From Limnobaculum zhutongyuii (GTDB lineage: Bacteria; Pseudomonadota; Gammaproteobacteria; Enterobacterales; Enterobacteriaceae), in the NCBI RefSeq assembly GCF_004295645.1, contig NZ_CP034752.1, forward strand, positions 3,348,001 through 3,412,000: DNA of 64,000 nt, given 5' to 3'. The notes under the pieces were generated by a model. It saw only the letters and a list, made by a program, of their open reading frames with translations, ran no database searches and was not told the origin of the DNA. Both the position numbers and the translations under genes were made by a program. Of this stretch, positions 27,659-39,000 are shown one piece after another (the first letter of the stretch is position 1; each line of letters opens with the position of its first letter).

Positions 27659-28558
27659 ATGAGGATGGACCGGTTAACTGCACTTAACGCTTTTGTCCGC
27701 ACGGCCGAGCTGGGCAGTTTTGTTGCCGCAGGTCGTGCGTTAGGGCTTACCCCTTCGGCAGTCGGTAAAGCCGTAACCCGGCTGGAACAGCAGCTTGGGG
27801 TTCGTCTGTTTCAGCGCTCTACCCGTAGTATTCGCTTAACCGATGAAGGGGCGATGTTTCTCGAACGCTGCCGCCGGATCCTCGACGATCTGGATGATGC
27901 CCATGCCGCACTGACACAAACCCAGGAAGTACCCAGAGGGGTATTGCGTATCAGTGCACCTAATGTCAGCTATCACCTACTACTACCGGCACTGCCTGAA
28001 TTTATTCGGCGCTACCCGGAAATAGAATTAGAGCTGGACTTTAACGATCGAATGGTTGATTTGATTGATGAACGAATTGATGTGGCCATTCGTGGCGGTG
28101 AACTGTCAGATTCCCGTCTGATGGCTCGCCCTCTGTATTTATTTCAGTTACGCCTTTGTGCCTCACCAGACTATCTTGAACGTTATGGGATTCCCACCAG
28201 TCCACAAGAACTTGAACAACATAGTGCCATTCGGTTCCGGTTTCCCAATAGCGGCAGGATGCAGCGCTGGCCATTAAAAACACCCAATGACGAATACTCA
28301 TTGCGGATGAAACATATCATCACCTGCAATAATGTTGATGCGTTGCGCTCTGCCACCGTCAGCGGGCTTGGCATTGGTTGTATTCCCGATTTTATGGTGA
28401 CTGAAGCACTAAGTAACGGAACCCTGTGTACCGTACTGGATGAATATATTGAAGGCCCCACTCGCTTTAGCCTGATTTGGCCGTCGAACCGGCATTTGTC
28501 GCCAAAGGTGAGGGTTTTTGTTGATTTTCTTTGTGAGTGGTTTAAGTCGGTAAATTAG
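27659..28558 (+). CDS. LysR-family transcriptional regulator
   Basis: A 299-residue LysR protein with the N-terminal helix-turn-helix (GSFVAAGRALGLTPSAVGKAVTRLEQQLGVRLF) and the PBP2 effector domain typical of the DsdC/YafC-like group that often neighbour oxidoreductases. Either of two ATGs two codons apart may be the start; AAGGG is well spaced from the first. It is divergent from the nitroreductase gene. The stop codon borders directly on the dispersed repeat. Confidence 0.93.
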   Translation: MRMDRLTALNAFVRTAELGSFVAAGRALGLTPSAVGKAVTRLEQQLGVRLFQRSTRSIRLTDEGAMFLERCRRILDDLDDAHAALTQTQEVPRGVLRISAPNVSYHLLLPALPEFIRRYPEIELELDFNDRMVDLIDERIDVAIRGGELSDSRLMARPLYLFQLRLCASPDYLERYGIPTSPQELEQHSAIRFRFPNSGRMQRWPLKTPNDEYSLRMKHIITCNNVDALRSATVSGLGIGCIPDFMVTEALSNGTLCTVLDEYIEGPTRFSLIWPSNRHLSPKVRVFVDFLCEWFKSVN

Positions 28559-28731
28559 CAATTGTGGATATTCCGACCGTAAAAACGATATTGCTCATAT
28601 CATCTTAGTGTTCGGCCGGAAGACCATTTGTACTTAGCTACGGAGTGCTCCGGGCCTAGATTCCCTAGGGGCGCTCCGGCAGCTAAAGCTGCTACGACCC
28701 CAACGGCAATCTCTCCCTTCGATTGGCTATG
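28558..28731 (-). repeat. structured dispersed repeat, copy 2
   Basis: This copy starts at the stop codon of the LysR gene and is homologous in reverse to the element between narK and narG. Its first 88 bases (28558-28645) recur at 28766-28853 as a direct repeat. The hairpin GCAGCT/AGCTGC at 28679-28692 takes the place of TTGGC/GCCAA in copy 1, although the flanking sequence is conserved. Boundaries are approximate. Confidence 0.75.
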
Positions 28732-28765
28732 CTAAAACATAAAACTGAATCATCTGGCTTCGTCA

Positions 28766-28853
28766 GCAATTGTGTATATTCCGGCCGTAAAAACGATATT
28801 GCTCATATCATCCTGATGCTCGGTCGGAAGACCATTGGTACTTAGCTACGGAG
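28766..28853 (-). repeat. structured dispersed repeat, partial copy 3
   Basis: A near-identical direct repeat of 28558-28645, starting with the same GCAATTGTG and ending with CTTAGCTACGGAG. The rest of the element is missing. It stands just downstream of the subtilisin-type autotransporter gene, 75 bases from its stop. The 370-base gap 28559-28928 holds only these repeats. Confidence 0.75.
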
Positions 28854-28928
28854 CGCGTCTGACGAGGCAATAAGTATGATTCACGTACAGAAATTTGCTC
28901 TCCATACGTGAATCGGGTTGGTTAAGTT

Positions 28929-31900
28929 TTAGAAGTCAATTTTCAACTTCGCGTAAACACCATTTGAGGTGATATCGCTGTTGTAAGCCCCGGTATATGA
29001 CACGCCGAATGAAGCTGACTTGGTGATTTGTGCTTCAACACCCAGCGCGGCTCCCGCCATCGTCGACAGTTTACCGCCCTTGATATTTGCCACACCTGAA
29101 TCCGCAAGATACATGGTAGCCTCTGCGGTGTTATCTCCGGCGAAGTGCATACCATAGATATCGGCCTTCACAGTCATCGGTAACTCACCAACGGTAAACG
29201 GCAGGCCGCCACGAACGCCAAAGGTGGTTACCAGCAGGTCCTGATCGTCAACTTTGGTTTTAAATGCCATATCGCTGACAGTTTCAGTGTAATCATCAGA
29301 TTTGATATGCATCCAACTGAAGCCCAGATGAGGTTCGATGGAATAACTACTGGTATTCAGCCCCAAATATGCAGCTTCAGTGAAGATTTGTGCAATATCA
29401 GCATCCGCAGAAACCGAATTGCTGCCAATATCATTCACCACCACTAAATTACGTTTTGCATCCGCATCCTGATGGGTGTACATCAAACCATAACTCAGTG
29501 AAGCGACCTCAGCGAAGTTGGTGATACCGTACAAACCAAGGTGCATATCATTGCTGTCCACTTTACCATGTGTGCCACCTTTAAACTTGGTAGAACCGGT
29601 ACCGAAGAACATTCCCATCTTAGTACTGGCGGCGATATCCGCTTCCACTCCAATCAGAGCCGCATAGAAATCCACATCCATATTGGACTGACCGTAATCC
29701 ACCTCAGACCAACTGCCGATACCAGCCATCCACAGACGAGCGGAACCATCCGCCATTTCTACCTTACGGCCATTACCAGAACCCGCAGCCTGATCTTTAA
29801 TCACCTGAGTGGTAGTCATGGAGTTTACAATGCTGGCGTTGCGCGTGTTCAGATACATATCGCTACCAAGAGAATTGAAGGTATTGCGTACCTCATCTTT
29901 AGTGGCGGTTAACAGTTTATCGTAGAGACCACCAGAGCTTAAAGCGGCAGGACTGACTGAGCGTGATGCCACTGGCGTAGCCCCTGACGCCTCAATGGCA
30001 CGTGCAATTGCCCGACCGTTGCTGTGATTACCATAGCTGGCAAATGAAACATCATTATTACGACCGAACGTGGCAGTAATGGTGTTATCAGAAATCGCCA
30101 GATCGGTCTTAAAGAAAGCATAGTCCGGGGTGATTATCGCTTTATCCGCATCGGTTAAGGTATCTGCCGTCACGCTTCCCGTTGCGGTAATGCCATGCAA
30201 ATAAGCATCGTTAAATACGTCCCGGCGAGTGGAACCGACGGTAATCATCGAGCCATCATTAAAGGTCAGTGCACCTACATTGACACTCTCCTCGGCACTA
30301 ATCACGTAGGTACCACCGGCATTAACTTCGATATTAGCTTTATGGCTTTCCGTTGATGTCAGCTCACCTTTTAGCGTAAAGCTGTCGTTATAACTGGAAA
30401 TAACCCCAAACTGGCCGCCATTGACCATCACTTTGCCATCACCAAATGATTCAGTGAAACCATATAGCGTACCGCCTTCAACCGTAGTACCGCCAGCATA
30501 GGTATTATCGCCGGTCATCACTAAAGTACCGGCCCCCTGCTTCACCAACGTCGCGGTATAGAGACCGGCATCAATTTTGGCCTGAATTGCCGCTGCACGT
30601 TTGTCGTAGTATTCCTGACGCCATTTTTCTGCATCCGCCAGATCGATAATGTGATCGGTAGGATCGCTATTGCCATCACTGACGACAAAGTCATCACCTA
30701 ACTCATAATCACCACCGGCAGCAATGCCATTGGCCTGATAGGCTTGCAACCACGCCAGATCCTCTTGTTGACGCGCATCCAGCCCTTTTTGACTGATGTC
30801 ATTACTCCAGACATCCAGCGGTGTAGTTGCCATGTTGTATTCAAATTTACCAAGGAACTGACCCGGACCGTACATGCCTTTATCCAGATCCGGAATACCC
30901 CAGCCGTAACGAACATCCGGTACACCATCTGCTGCCGTCCAGCCGTTTAATACGCTGCCGTCCGGATTCAGGTGGTTAGCGGTGGTAAACATCACATCAC
31001 GCACCTGAATCGCACTCATATCCTGATAGCGGGACATCAGAACGCCCATCGCCCCGGCAACATGAGGTGCTGACATCGAGGTACCGGATGAATTTCCCCA
31101 ACCAGCTTCGCCAGTGGTTGAATTCACTGTTGTTGAGTAAATCACACTACCCGGCGCTACCACCGTCCACCATTTGGCATCACCGGCTTCGTTCCAGGTA
31201 TAAGAGAGGGCGTAATTATCGGTTCCGGTTACACGTTGTAATCCAGCCACCGCAATCCAGTGCTGTTCAGCCTCCGGATTAAAATAGGGGTAAAGGGCGC
31301 GATAGAATGGGTTCGCAAAGTCACGGTTGCCGGTGGTAAAAATCTGTACCACCGAGGTGCCTTTTACCGCATCGTAAGCTGCATCAACAAATGACGGGTT
31401 ATCACCATACATTTTATTGAAATAGAAATACTCATATTCTGACTGGTTGATGTTATCTGCCGGAAGGTGAACGCCGGTATTACCGTTATCGCTTCCGGTT
31501 GTGCCCCGGTCCACAATACGGATATTGGTACCCCAGCTGTTATTGATAACTTCAGCTCCCGCATCCACCATAGCTTTCCAGCCGGTATAGAAGTACTGGT
31601 AATCCTGGAATGGGCCATAGTTGTTGCTATCGGTGCCCCCATTGTTGCCGACATAAATATCGGAACCCCAGGCTACACCGTGCATACCTTCACCATCGCG
31701 GTTAGCGCCGACGGTGCCGGTTACGTGGGTACCGTGTCCGTCATTAAGGCCTAATACCCATTCACCGGTGATATCAAAGGCTTCACCCTTTTCATAAGCA
31801 CCCTGCTGGCCCTCGGTTGCTACCTGTGGGTAGCGTAAGCCAGAAGAACCGTAGACTCCCGAGGCATGAACCGCATGAAAGCGATCGCCATTCAGGTCGG

Positions 31901-32225
31901 AATGTTTAAACAGTAGCGCTCCGGAGTCCATTACCCCAACTCTGACGCCCTGCCCGTAATAGCCCAGCGCATAGGCACTTGAGGCTTTCATGGCCTTCAG
32001 TCCCCAATCTTTACTGTACTCCTCGGTTTCCCAGCTGGTTTTATCGCCAATTTGTCCTGTTTCGACATAAGCAGCAGAGGCACCACCGGACATGGATAAC
32101 GTTGCCGCAGCAATAGCCAAAGCAACCGCAGACTTCGTTAGCCCTGTGGTTTTTTCCTGTTTTTTATGAGTAATAAGCGATTTTTGGTGAGCACTATCAA
32201 AAAATGTATCGAACATCGTATTCAT
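28929..32225 (-). CDS. subtilisin-like autotransporter serine protease
   Basis: A 1,098-residue type Va secreted protease. A long signal region ends near residue 51 (ASA). The S8 peptidase domain follows with the triad D100 (GVMDSG), H164 (DGHGTH) and S383 (GTSMSAPHV) and the oxyanion N300 (TTGN). A beta-helix segment with the passenger repeat GAGTLVMTGDNTYAGGTT follows near 565-580, and a C-terminal beta-barrel from about residue 830 ends in KIDF, with the terminal Phe expected for BAM recognition. AAGGAA precedes the start by seven bases. It resembles the exported serine proteases of Serratia and should cut host or self surface proteins. Confidence 0.93.
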   Translation of the reverse strand: MNTMFDTFFDSAHQKSLITHKKQEKTTGLTKSAVALAIAAATLSMSGGASAAYVETGQIGDKTSWETEEYSKDWGLKAMKASSAYALGYYGQGVRVGVMDSGALLFKHSDLNGDRFHAVHASGVYGSSGLRYPQVATEGQQGAYEKGEAFDITGEWVLGLNDGHGTHVTGTVGANRDGEGMHGVAWGSDIYVGNNGGTDSNNYGPFQDYQYFYTGWKAMVDAGAEVINNSWGTNIRIVDRGTTGSDNGNTGVHLPADNINQSEYEYFYFNKMYGDNPSFVDAAYDAVKGTSVVQIFTTGNRDFANPFYRALYPYFNPEAEQHWIAVAGLQRVTGTDNYALSYTWNEAGDAKWWTVVAPGSVIYSTTVNSTTGEAGWGNSSGTSMSAPHVAGAMGVLMSRYQDMSAIQVRDVMFTTANHLNPDGSVLNGWTAADGVPDVRYGWGIPDLDKGMYGPGQFLGKFEYNMATTPLDVWSNDISQKGLDARQQEDLAWLQAYQANGIAAGGDYELGDDFVVSDGNSDPTDHIIDLADAEKWRQEYYDKRAAAIQAKIDAGLYTATLVKQGAGTLVMTGDNTYAGGTTVEGGTLYGFTESFGDGKVMVNGGQFGVISSYNDSFTLKGELTSTESHKANIEVNAGGTYVISAEESVNVGALTFNDGSMITVGSTRRDVFNDAYLHGITATGSVTADTLTDADKAIITPDYAFFKTDLAISDNTITATFGRNNDVSFASYGNHSNGRAIARAIEASGATPVASRSVSPAALSSGGLYDKLLTATKDEVRNTFNSLGSDMYLNTRNASIVNSMTTTQVIKDQAAGSGNGRKVEMADGSARLWMAGIGSWSEVDYGQSNMDVDFYAALIGVEADIAASTKMGMFFGTGSTKFKGGTHGKVDSNDMHLGLYGITNFAEVASLSYGLMYTHQDADAKRNLVVVNDIGSNSVSADADIAQIFTEAAYLGLNTSSYSIEPHLGFSWMHIKSDDYTETVSDMAFKTKVDDQDLLVTTFGVRGGLPFTVGELPMTVKADIYGMHFAGDNTAEATMYLADSGVANIKGGKLSTMAGAALGVEAQITKSASFGVSYTGAYNSDITSNGVYAKLKIDF

Positions 32226-32598
32226 ATAAAAATTCCTTCAAGCGAGGCTTATATAAACGTTTCTGTTAGTGGCAACGATGCCACTTTCTATTTTGATTTA
32301 ACGCGGTACCAAACTACGGCGCTAAGTTTGACCACTTATTGACTGGTTACATATTGATAAATATCAACATACTTTTTTACACTTACAGGATAGTTCTTAT
32401 TTTGTGATGTGCTTCTGATATTAAAATTTACGATATTTATTTAAATCATTTGATTAAATTCTGGTTTTTTTATTTGGTTATTGTTAAGTAGTTGGGATAT
32501 ATCACGATAGAAAAGCGTGGTTTTTGGGGTGGTTGAAGCGGAAATTCAGGGCTATTTAGCACGGTAAATAAAAGGTATGGCGTTTGATACGCATAAAA
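32226..32598. other. promoter-bearing gap upstream of the protease autotransporter
   Basis: About 370 bases without a gene. The stretch is AT-rich and should contain the promoter of the autotransporter protease gene. TGTTTGCC-type or other well-known operators were not recognised. Confidence 0.4.
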
Positions 32599-32626
32599 AA
32601 CAGCGTGCTTTAAAAGGCACGCTGTT
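32599..32626 (-). terminator. terminator after the second autotransporter
   Basis: AACAGCGTGC (32599-32608) pairs perfectly with GCACGCTGTT (32617-32626). On the minus strand the stem is followed directly by TTTTTTAT, giving a typical intrinsic terminator 60 bases after the autotransporter stop. Confidence 0.85.
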
Positions 32627-32685
32627 GTTATTCAGTTCTACGGATTACATTTCATTACCGCAGAAGCCGTTTTAAACACGAACGG

Positions 32686-35462
32686 TTAGAAGCTATATTT
32701 AATACCAATCATACCCTGAGTATCACGATAGGTATTACTGCCAAACTGCTGACCGACGTTAATCCAGGAAGTAATATTGTTATTCCACTTCCCTTCCACG
32801 CCCAGTTTAACTTCAGCCAGATCTTTAGCCCCTTGCTGAGAGTCAGACAGACCACCGATATTCACCGTATAGTTATCGGTATTATGTAACCAGTTCAGCT
32901 CAACAAAAGGTTCAAATTCACGGTCTTTACCATCGTCCACATGGCTGTGGCCATTGGCATAGGCGCGAATGCCTAAACGGGTCATCAGATTACTATCGGT
33001 ATCGTCTTTTATCCGGGTACCATTATCATCAGTTCGGTCATTGGCGCTAACGCCCATCCAAACGATTTGTGCTTTAGGCTGTAACCAGTAGCTGGCATTT
33101 TCACTTTGCCCCAGTTTAAAGCTGTAACCACTTTCAATGGAGGCTGTCACGCCACGGGATTTATATGTTTCAGTATTGATATCATCGCCGCTTACTTCGT
33201 TATTAAACCAGTTATACAACACCCAGGTATCTACATAAGCGCCCGTTTTGTCCTGATTGTTGGCATACCAGGTGCCATAAAGCCCCGCACTGTAGCCATC
33301 AACGCTGCCTTTGGATGAATAATAGATTGAATCGGTATGGCTGTGATTATTTCCATAACCAGCCATAACCCCAGCAACCAACGATCTAAACCATCACTGC
33401 TCCACTGAGCTAAATCACCACCAATTTGCATCACATAACGGCTACCGGTAGTTTTTAACTGATCGCTGCCATCATGGAAACTGTTATACCCACCAACATG
33501 ACGCATCCACATACTGGTAACTTTCTTCTCTCCGGTTAATGCGTCGATATATTGCGTTTCACCTAAACGATCGTGTAATCGGGTGATAAACATCGTGTTA
33601 GCCGCGCTCAGGTTGGCAATGTAGCTGCCAAATTCCGGACGATAGGATGGCGTAATATTCTGGGGTTCCGGATCTGGTGTTGGAGTTGGGTCCGGCGTTG
33701 GTACAGGATCCGGAATCGGATCTGGGATCGGATCCGGTGTAGGGTCGGGATCTGGCGTTGGTTCTGGCTCTATCGTAGAAATCAAATACCAGTTTTTAGG
33801 ATTAGCACCACTAATCGAACTACCTGAACGTACAAAATAGTCATAAGGGCCAGCTACAATACGCTTGCTGTTACTGAAGGTTCCGGAAGAATTACCCGCA
33901 ACAGTAATAATCTCAATTCCCACATTGGTTAGCGCACCGTTGCCGCCAATATTATTGATTTGAACATCGGTCTGACCTGCGGTATCCCCTTTCACCACCA
34001 TCTTATCCGTGGCAGAGCTATCATCACCGAGTACAGTATTCAGAATCAGCGTACTGCCATTACCATTATAATTGTTATCAACGGTTAATAGTTTAGGCGT
34101 AAAAGTGCCCCCGACTGCTGGTTCACTGTACTTCAGGCTGGAGTTTGTTAAGGTAAGGTTAGTGAGTTCAGAATCACCCGTCATATTCCAGATACTGTTT
34201 GCACCATCAATATTCAAATTGATGACACCCAGATTGTCCGTTACGTTGGCATTGCTGGCGTCTTTATAAACATACTGCCCAACGGCGGTAGTACCGGTAA
34301 ATTGACTGTCGTCTTTCATACTGAGATCAATCAGGCCCGATTCCGCATATAATTTGCCATCAAGATGATAAATACCCGAGGTTGAAGAGGTGACTTTAGC
34401 TGCCTGGTTAATCAGCGTTCCTGCACCATCATAAAGCTTATCTTCAGTACCGGTATAATAGTTGGTTTGAGCAGAGGTAATCACTGACCCGTCGCCCAGC
34501 GTATGCATTAAATAGGCAGTATCCGATTGCGCCACGCTAATCGTGGTATCTCCGGTTAGTTCAATTCTTCCGCCTAGCGCATTGAAATTATTGTCTGAGG
34601 TTAATTTCTTCTCAGCGCGCAGCGCATCTGCGCCGATGCCTGTGGTAGAGATCGTTGCCAGACCTGTACTACCCTGTAATTGAATCACACCACCTTTATT
34701 GGCATAAACTGCATAGCCATTGTTACCCGTTGTTTTTATGGTACTTCCGGAGCCAATAATAGCGACAGCATTGGTTCCCTTTGCCGTCCCGTTGGTTGAT
34801 ACGCTATCACGGTTGCCTGCATAGACAGCATATCCGACAGAGTTAGAACTATTACTACCAACACCACCCGCCTCTATACTAGATTTATCACCAATATAAG
34901 CCAGGTTATAAAAAGGCTCCTGAGAGGTTAAATTAACACGAACCGCGACACCATTTTTTACGGTAACCGTACTCTCCTGACCAAGATAAACCCGTCCATA
35001 GCCCGCTCCGGCATTAGGACTTTGCGCAACGTTAATACCATTACTGTTACTACCTTTTGCGGTGATGATGGCACGATCGCCGGCAATAATCGTGTAAATC
35101 CCATTAGTAGACGCTGTTCCATTAGTACGAATGGCATCAACAGTGCTGCCTGATGTGGTAACCGATAGATCAGTACCAAAAATAAAAGCCGGATGAGGGC
35201 CATTCATGGCGAAATAGATACCGTTAGTATTATTGGTTTCACTTCCGCCAAATATGGTTTTGCTTCCTGAAGTAGTAATGGTTACGTTATTGCCACAGTT
35301 ATTAGATGCCACATAAGCACCACCAAATACCGTCGTATTATTAATTGTTGCACCATTGCCGCAAGGCACATTGGCGTCGGCCAATACACTAAAGCTGATG
35401 AAAGGTAAGAGGAAACCAACAGAAAGGATAGATTCGGTGATAGCATTTTTTCTGAATTTCAT
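32686..35462 (-). pseudogene. autotransporter adhesin broken by a one-base frameshift
   Basis: The 5' part (to 33231) encodes a signal peptide (cleavage near ADA, residue 30), a beta-helical passenger rich in Asn, Thr and Gly, a Pro-Asp/Thr linker at about 568-600, and the start of the barrel. The rest of the barrel, ending in IGIKYSF, is in another frame from about 33381 to 32686. Adding one G to the four-G run (plus strand C at 33369-33372) joins them into a 925-residue protein with continuous homology (RWLLGVMAGYG). AAGGAG precedes the ATG. It may be a mutation or a base-calling error. Confidence 0.85.
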
Positions 35463-36000
35463 TTTTACTCCTTTAAAAAATGAAAAAGAATTAAACCATT
35501 TATTAATTTCTAACTAATTCCATATCGCACTAAAGCATTATAATTAAAATTTAATATTTTTAAACGACAACATATTTGAATTTTAATTAATTCATTTAAA
35601 AATATTATAATTCATTGTTTATGAAGGTTATTTCAATTTAATTTAATAAAAATTAAAATGTAACAACCTATTTTAAATAGAAAAATAAATTAAAAAACAA
35701 TGAAAAACATAGACAATAAAATAAAAATTACCCTTAAAAAACAAGCAACTTATAAATATCACTACATTAAAATAAGCCATTTAAATCATGACTGAATTTT
35801 TAAATTAAAATTACCAACAACTTCATTCATTAAATTAAGTCAATATTAAAATGAAAAATATTTTATAAGAATCACATTTTTAATATGTGAAGTGAATGAA
35901 CAATGCTAGAAGTTAATAACTTATGAGGATAAAAGTTGTTTTTATAATTTATTAATATAAACAATAAATATTTTTTATTTTTTGGTATTACATAAAAATA
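35463..36000. other. AT-rich gap upstream of the second autotransporter
   Basis: About 540 bases of very AT-rich sequence with no credible reading frame. It must hold the promoter of the gene ending at 32686. H-NS silencing is a reasonable expectation for such sequence next to adhesin genes, but no specific operator was recognised. Confidence 0.4.
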
Positions 36001-36033
36001 AAAACGGCGTGCCATCAATGACACGCCGTTTTT
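36001..36033 (-). terminator. terminator after the third autotransporter
   Basis: AAAACGGCGTG pairs with CACGCCGTTTT, leaving a ten-base loop, with A/T runs on both sides. It lies 27 bases past the stop of the 1,632-residue autotransporter gene and could act in both directions. Confidence 0.85.
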
Positions 36034-36059
36034 CTATTGCATTACCTGGTCGCTTTTAA

Positions 36060-39000
36060 TTAAAACGCATAACGAACGTTAATACCGCCCTGCATACTGC
36101 GATAGCTTTGATCGCCAACCTGACCACCTACGCTCACAGTGGTACTCCAGTTGTTATCAAATTCACTCTGAAGACCCAGTTTCAACTCAGCACGGTTTTT
36201 CGGCATATCTTGCTTAACGGTATCCTGATCCATCTTAACGGAAGCGCCGTCTTTGCTGTACCACCAGTTAACTTCAGCAAACGGACGATGAGTATAACTC
36301 TCGCCTTTGATTTTGCCGGTTACACGGGAGCCTAAACGCGTACTCCAGTTATCATTCTTCTGACCATCAACTTTCGTTTTACCAGAATCAACAAAGCTGT
36401 CTGCTGAGTAGTCATTATAAACAACCTGAGCCTGAGGAATTAAACGCCATTCGTTCATAGCATTATCGTTAAGGACAAAGCTGTAACCCGTTTCCAGTGA
36501 TGATGTCATCGACGTAGAATCATACTTGTCGGTTGACATCGTTTCACCGCTGGAGCTGTTATTGTACCAACCATACTGAGACCAACCGTCAACATAGGCG
36601 CCTTTCTGATCTTTAGCATCAGCAAACCAGGTCGCATACACACCCAGACTGAAACCTTCAACCGTACCGGTAGCGCTGTATTGTTTACCGTTCATATTGG
36701 CTTTGCTGCTGGTATCAGAGTCCACATCACCCCAACTACCCATCACACCAACAACAGTACCCGTATCACCTGCGGTATAGTTCAGTAAGTCACCACCAAC
36801 TTGAATCAGGGTGTAATCACTGTTGGTATCAAGGGCACCATTACCGGCTTTATTATCAACACGACCACCGATAATACGACCCCATGTGCTGCTATCTGCG
36901 CTTCTGAACTGGCTACCCTGACGGTCAAACAGTGTCAGTGATTGTAATACGCTGGCCATTGACTGGTTGCTTAAATAGATACCGGCTTCAAGACGCAGTT
37001 GCGGCTTGTTCTCTGGTCCAACAGAACGCAGATACCAGTTGCCGTTTTCTTCATACGGAAGTCCCTGATACAGACTGTATTCATAAGCACCTGCCACTAC
37101 GCGGTTAGCCAATGTGAACTGACCGTTTGATTGTCCACCAACGCTAATAACTTCGATGCCTTTCTTGGTTTGAGCACCTTCGCCACCGGCGTTGTTCACC
37201 ACCACGTTAGTGGTACCAGAGGTATCACCAGAGATAACTAACTTATCAGTAATAGAGTTATCGCCACCCAGTACAGTACTCAGGGTTAACAGACCGTTGT
37301 TACCAATGTAGTTACCTTTGACGATAGTTTGGCTACGTGGATCCGGGCTGGCCATGCGAATTTCACCATTGTTGGTGAAGTTACCACCAATGGTGAAGTT
37401 ACCCGCAGGTTCCGCAGCATAACCGTTAGCTGCATCAGCCGTTGCCAGTAAACCATCGTTGGTCACGCTACCGTTTACGCCACCGTAACCGCCCAGTTCT
37501 GCACCTTTGGCAATAGTCACGTTGCTACTTTCCAACACTGCGTTATTCAGCAGAGTCATATAACCAGCATTAATGTTGGTAGTGCCCTGGTAGGTTTGGC
37601 TGTTAGTGATGGTTAACTGGCCATTACCTTCCTGAACAACGTTACCTGCACCGCTGATCACACCGCTAAAGGTATTATTTACGTCATTGGTGGTGGTTAA
37701 GGTTGCGCTACCTAAAGTAACTTTACCTGCTCCGTTAAGGTTATTAACGTGCTGGTCAAAGTTGTTCAGATCAAAGGTTCCAGCATCAGCTACGGTTACC
37801 TGTGAGCTCTTGGCAATTATATCAGCGCTTCCGGCACGTAATGTACCTGCGTTAATCAACGTTGCACCGGTATAGGTATTCGCACTGGAAAGTTGAAGTG
37901 TACCTTCGCCCGCTTTCGTCAGTGTTTTACCATCCCAGTTGGTTGCCGCATTAGCTGCTTCATCCGCCAGAACTGCGCCTAAATCAAAGAATTCTTTCTG
38001 GTCAGCCAGAGTAAAGCTACCGTGCGCTTTTTCAGGCGATTTAGATTCAGCAGCGTACCAGGACAGGCCCAGGCCAATACTGTAGTTTTGCTTGTCATTA
38101 GTTGGAGTCAGGGTCAGATAATCAACTTCACTGGCTGCACCACCAACAGAAATCGATTTGAAATCCCCCGCCAGTTTACCTGCTGCTGAAGTGGTGATAA
38201 CACGGAACTCATTACTACCCAGCTCTTTGCTGTTCATGGTCGCTGGAACACTATAACCAGACAGATTAAAGGTTGCGTCACTACCAATTTCAGCAGATTT
38301 TGCCGTCACGACAGAAGCGGCATTACCGGCAGCCACATCAAACTTACCATCGACTTTGAATTTTTCAGCAACAGCCAGCGTAGCATTAGCAGCCATAGAT
38401 AACGTTGCCTGAGCATCGCTGGTTACGTTAGCGGCGTTAAAATCGCCTGCTTGTTCAAAACGCAGTGTACCGGCTTTCACATTAACATCACCCTGACTTC
38501 CGCCATTATGGGTTAATGTCGCTTTGCCGCTGCCGGTTTTGTTCAGTGTACCGGTGCCAGACAGAGCGTTAGCTAACGCTTCATCCTTAGCAAAATCGAG
38601 CTGTAATGTACCGTTATTGACGATATCTCCGCTGCTTAATGCCTTACTTTGTGTTGCCACTAAAGTGCCAGCCTTAACGTTGGTACCACCCTGATAGGTA
38701 TTTTCAGCGGTCAGCGTCAGTGAACCTGAACCGTCTTTAGTCAGGCTACCGTTACCACTAATAATACCGTCATAGGTGGTAGTATCGGTGTCTTTAACCG
38801 TTAAGTTGCCGGTACCCATCGTGATAGATCCGGTTCCACTCAGACTTTTTACCGTTTGGTCAAAGTTATTCAGATCAAACACGCCTGCGGTGATTTTCAG
38901 ACCGGAGCTGGCAGCAATAATATCAACGACATTTGCTTTTAACGTACCGCCATCAATGGTGGTCTCGCCAGTAAAGGTGTTAGTTTTGGTCAGTACCAGC

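Noticed and set aside
32226..32685. A search for phage or insertion-sequence remnants around the autotransporters
   Set aside because: No transposase, integrase or terminal inverted repeat was seen anywhere in the window.
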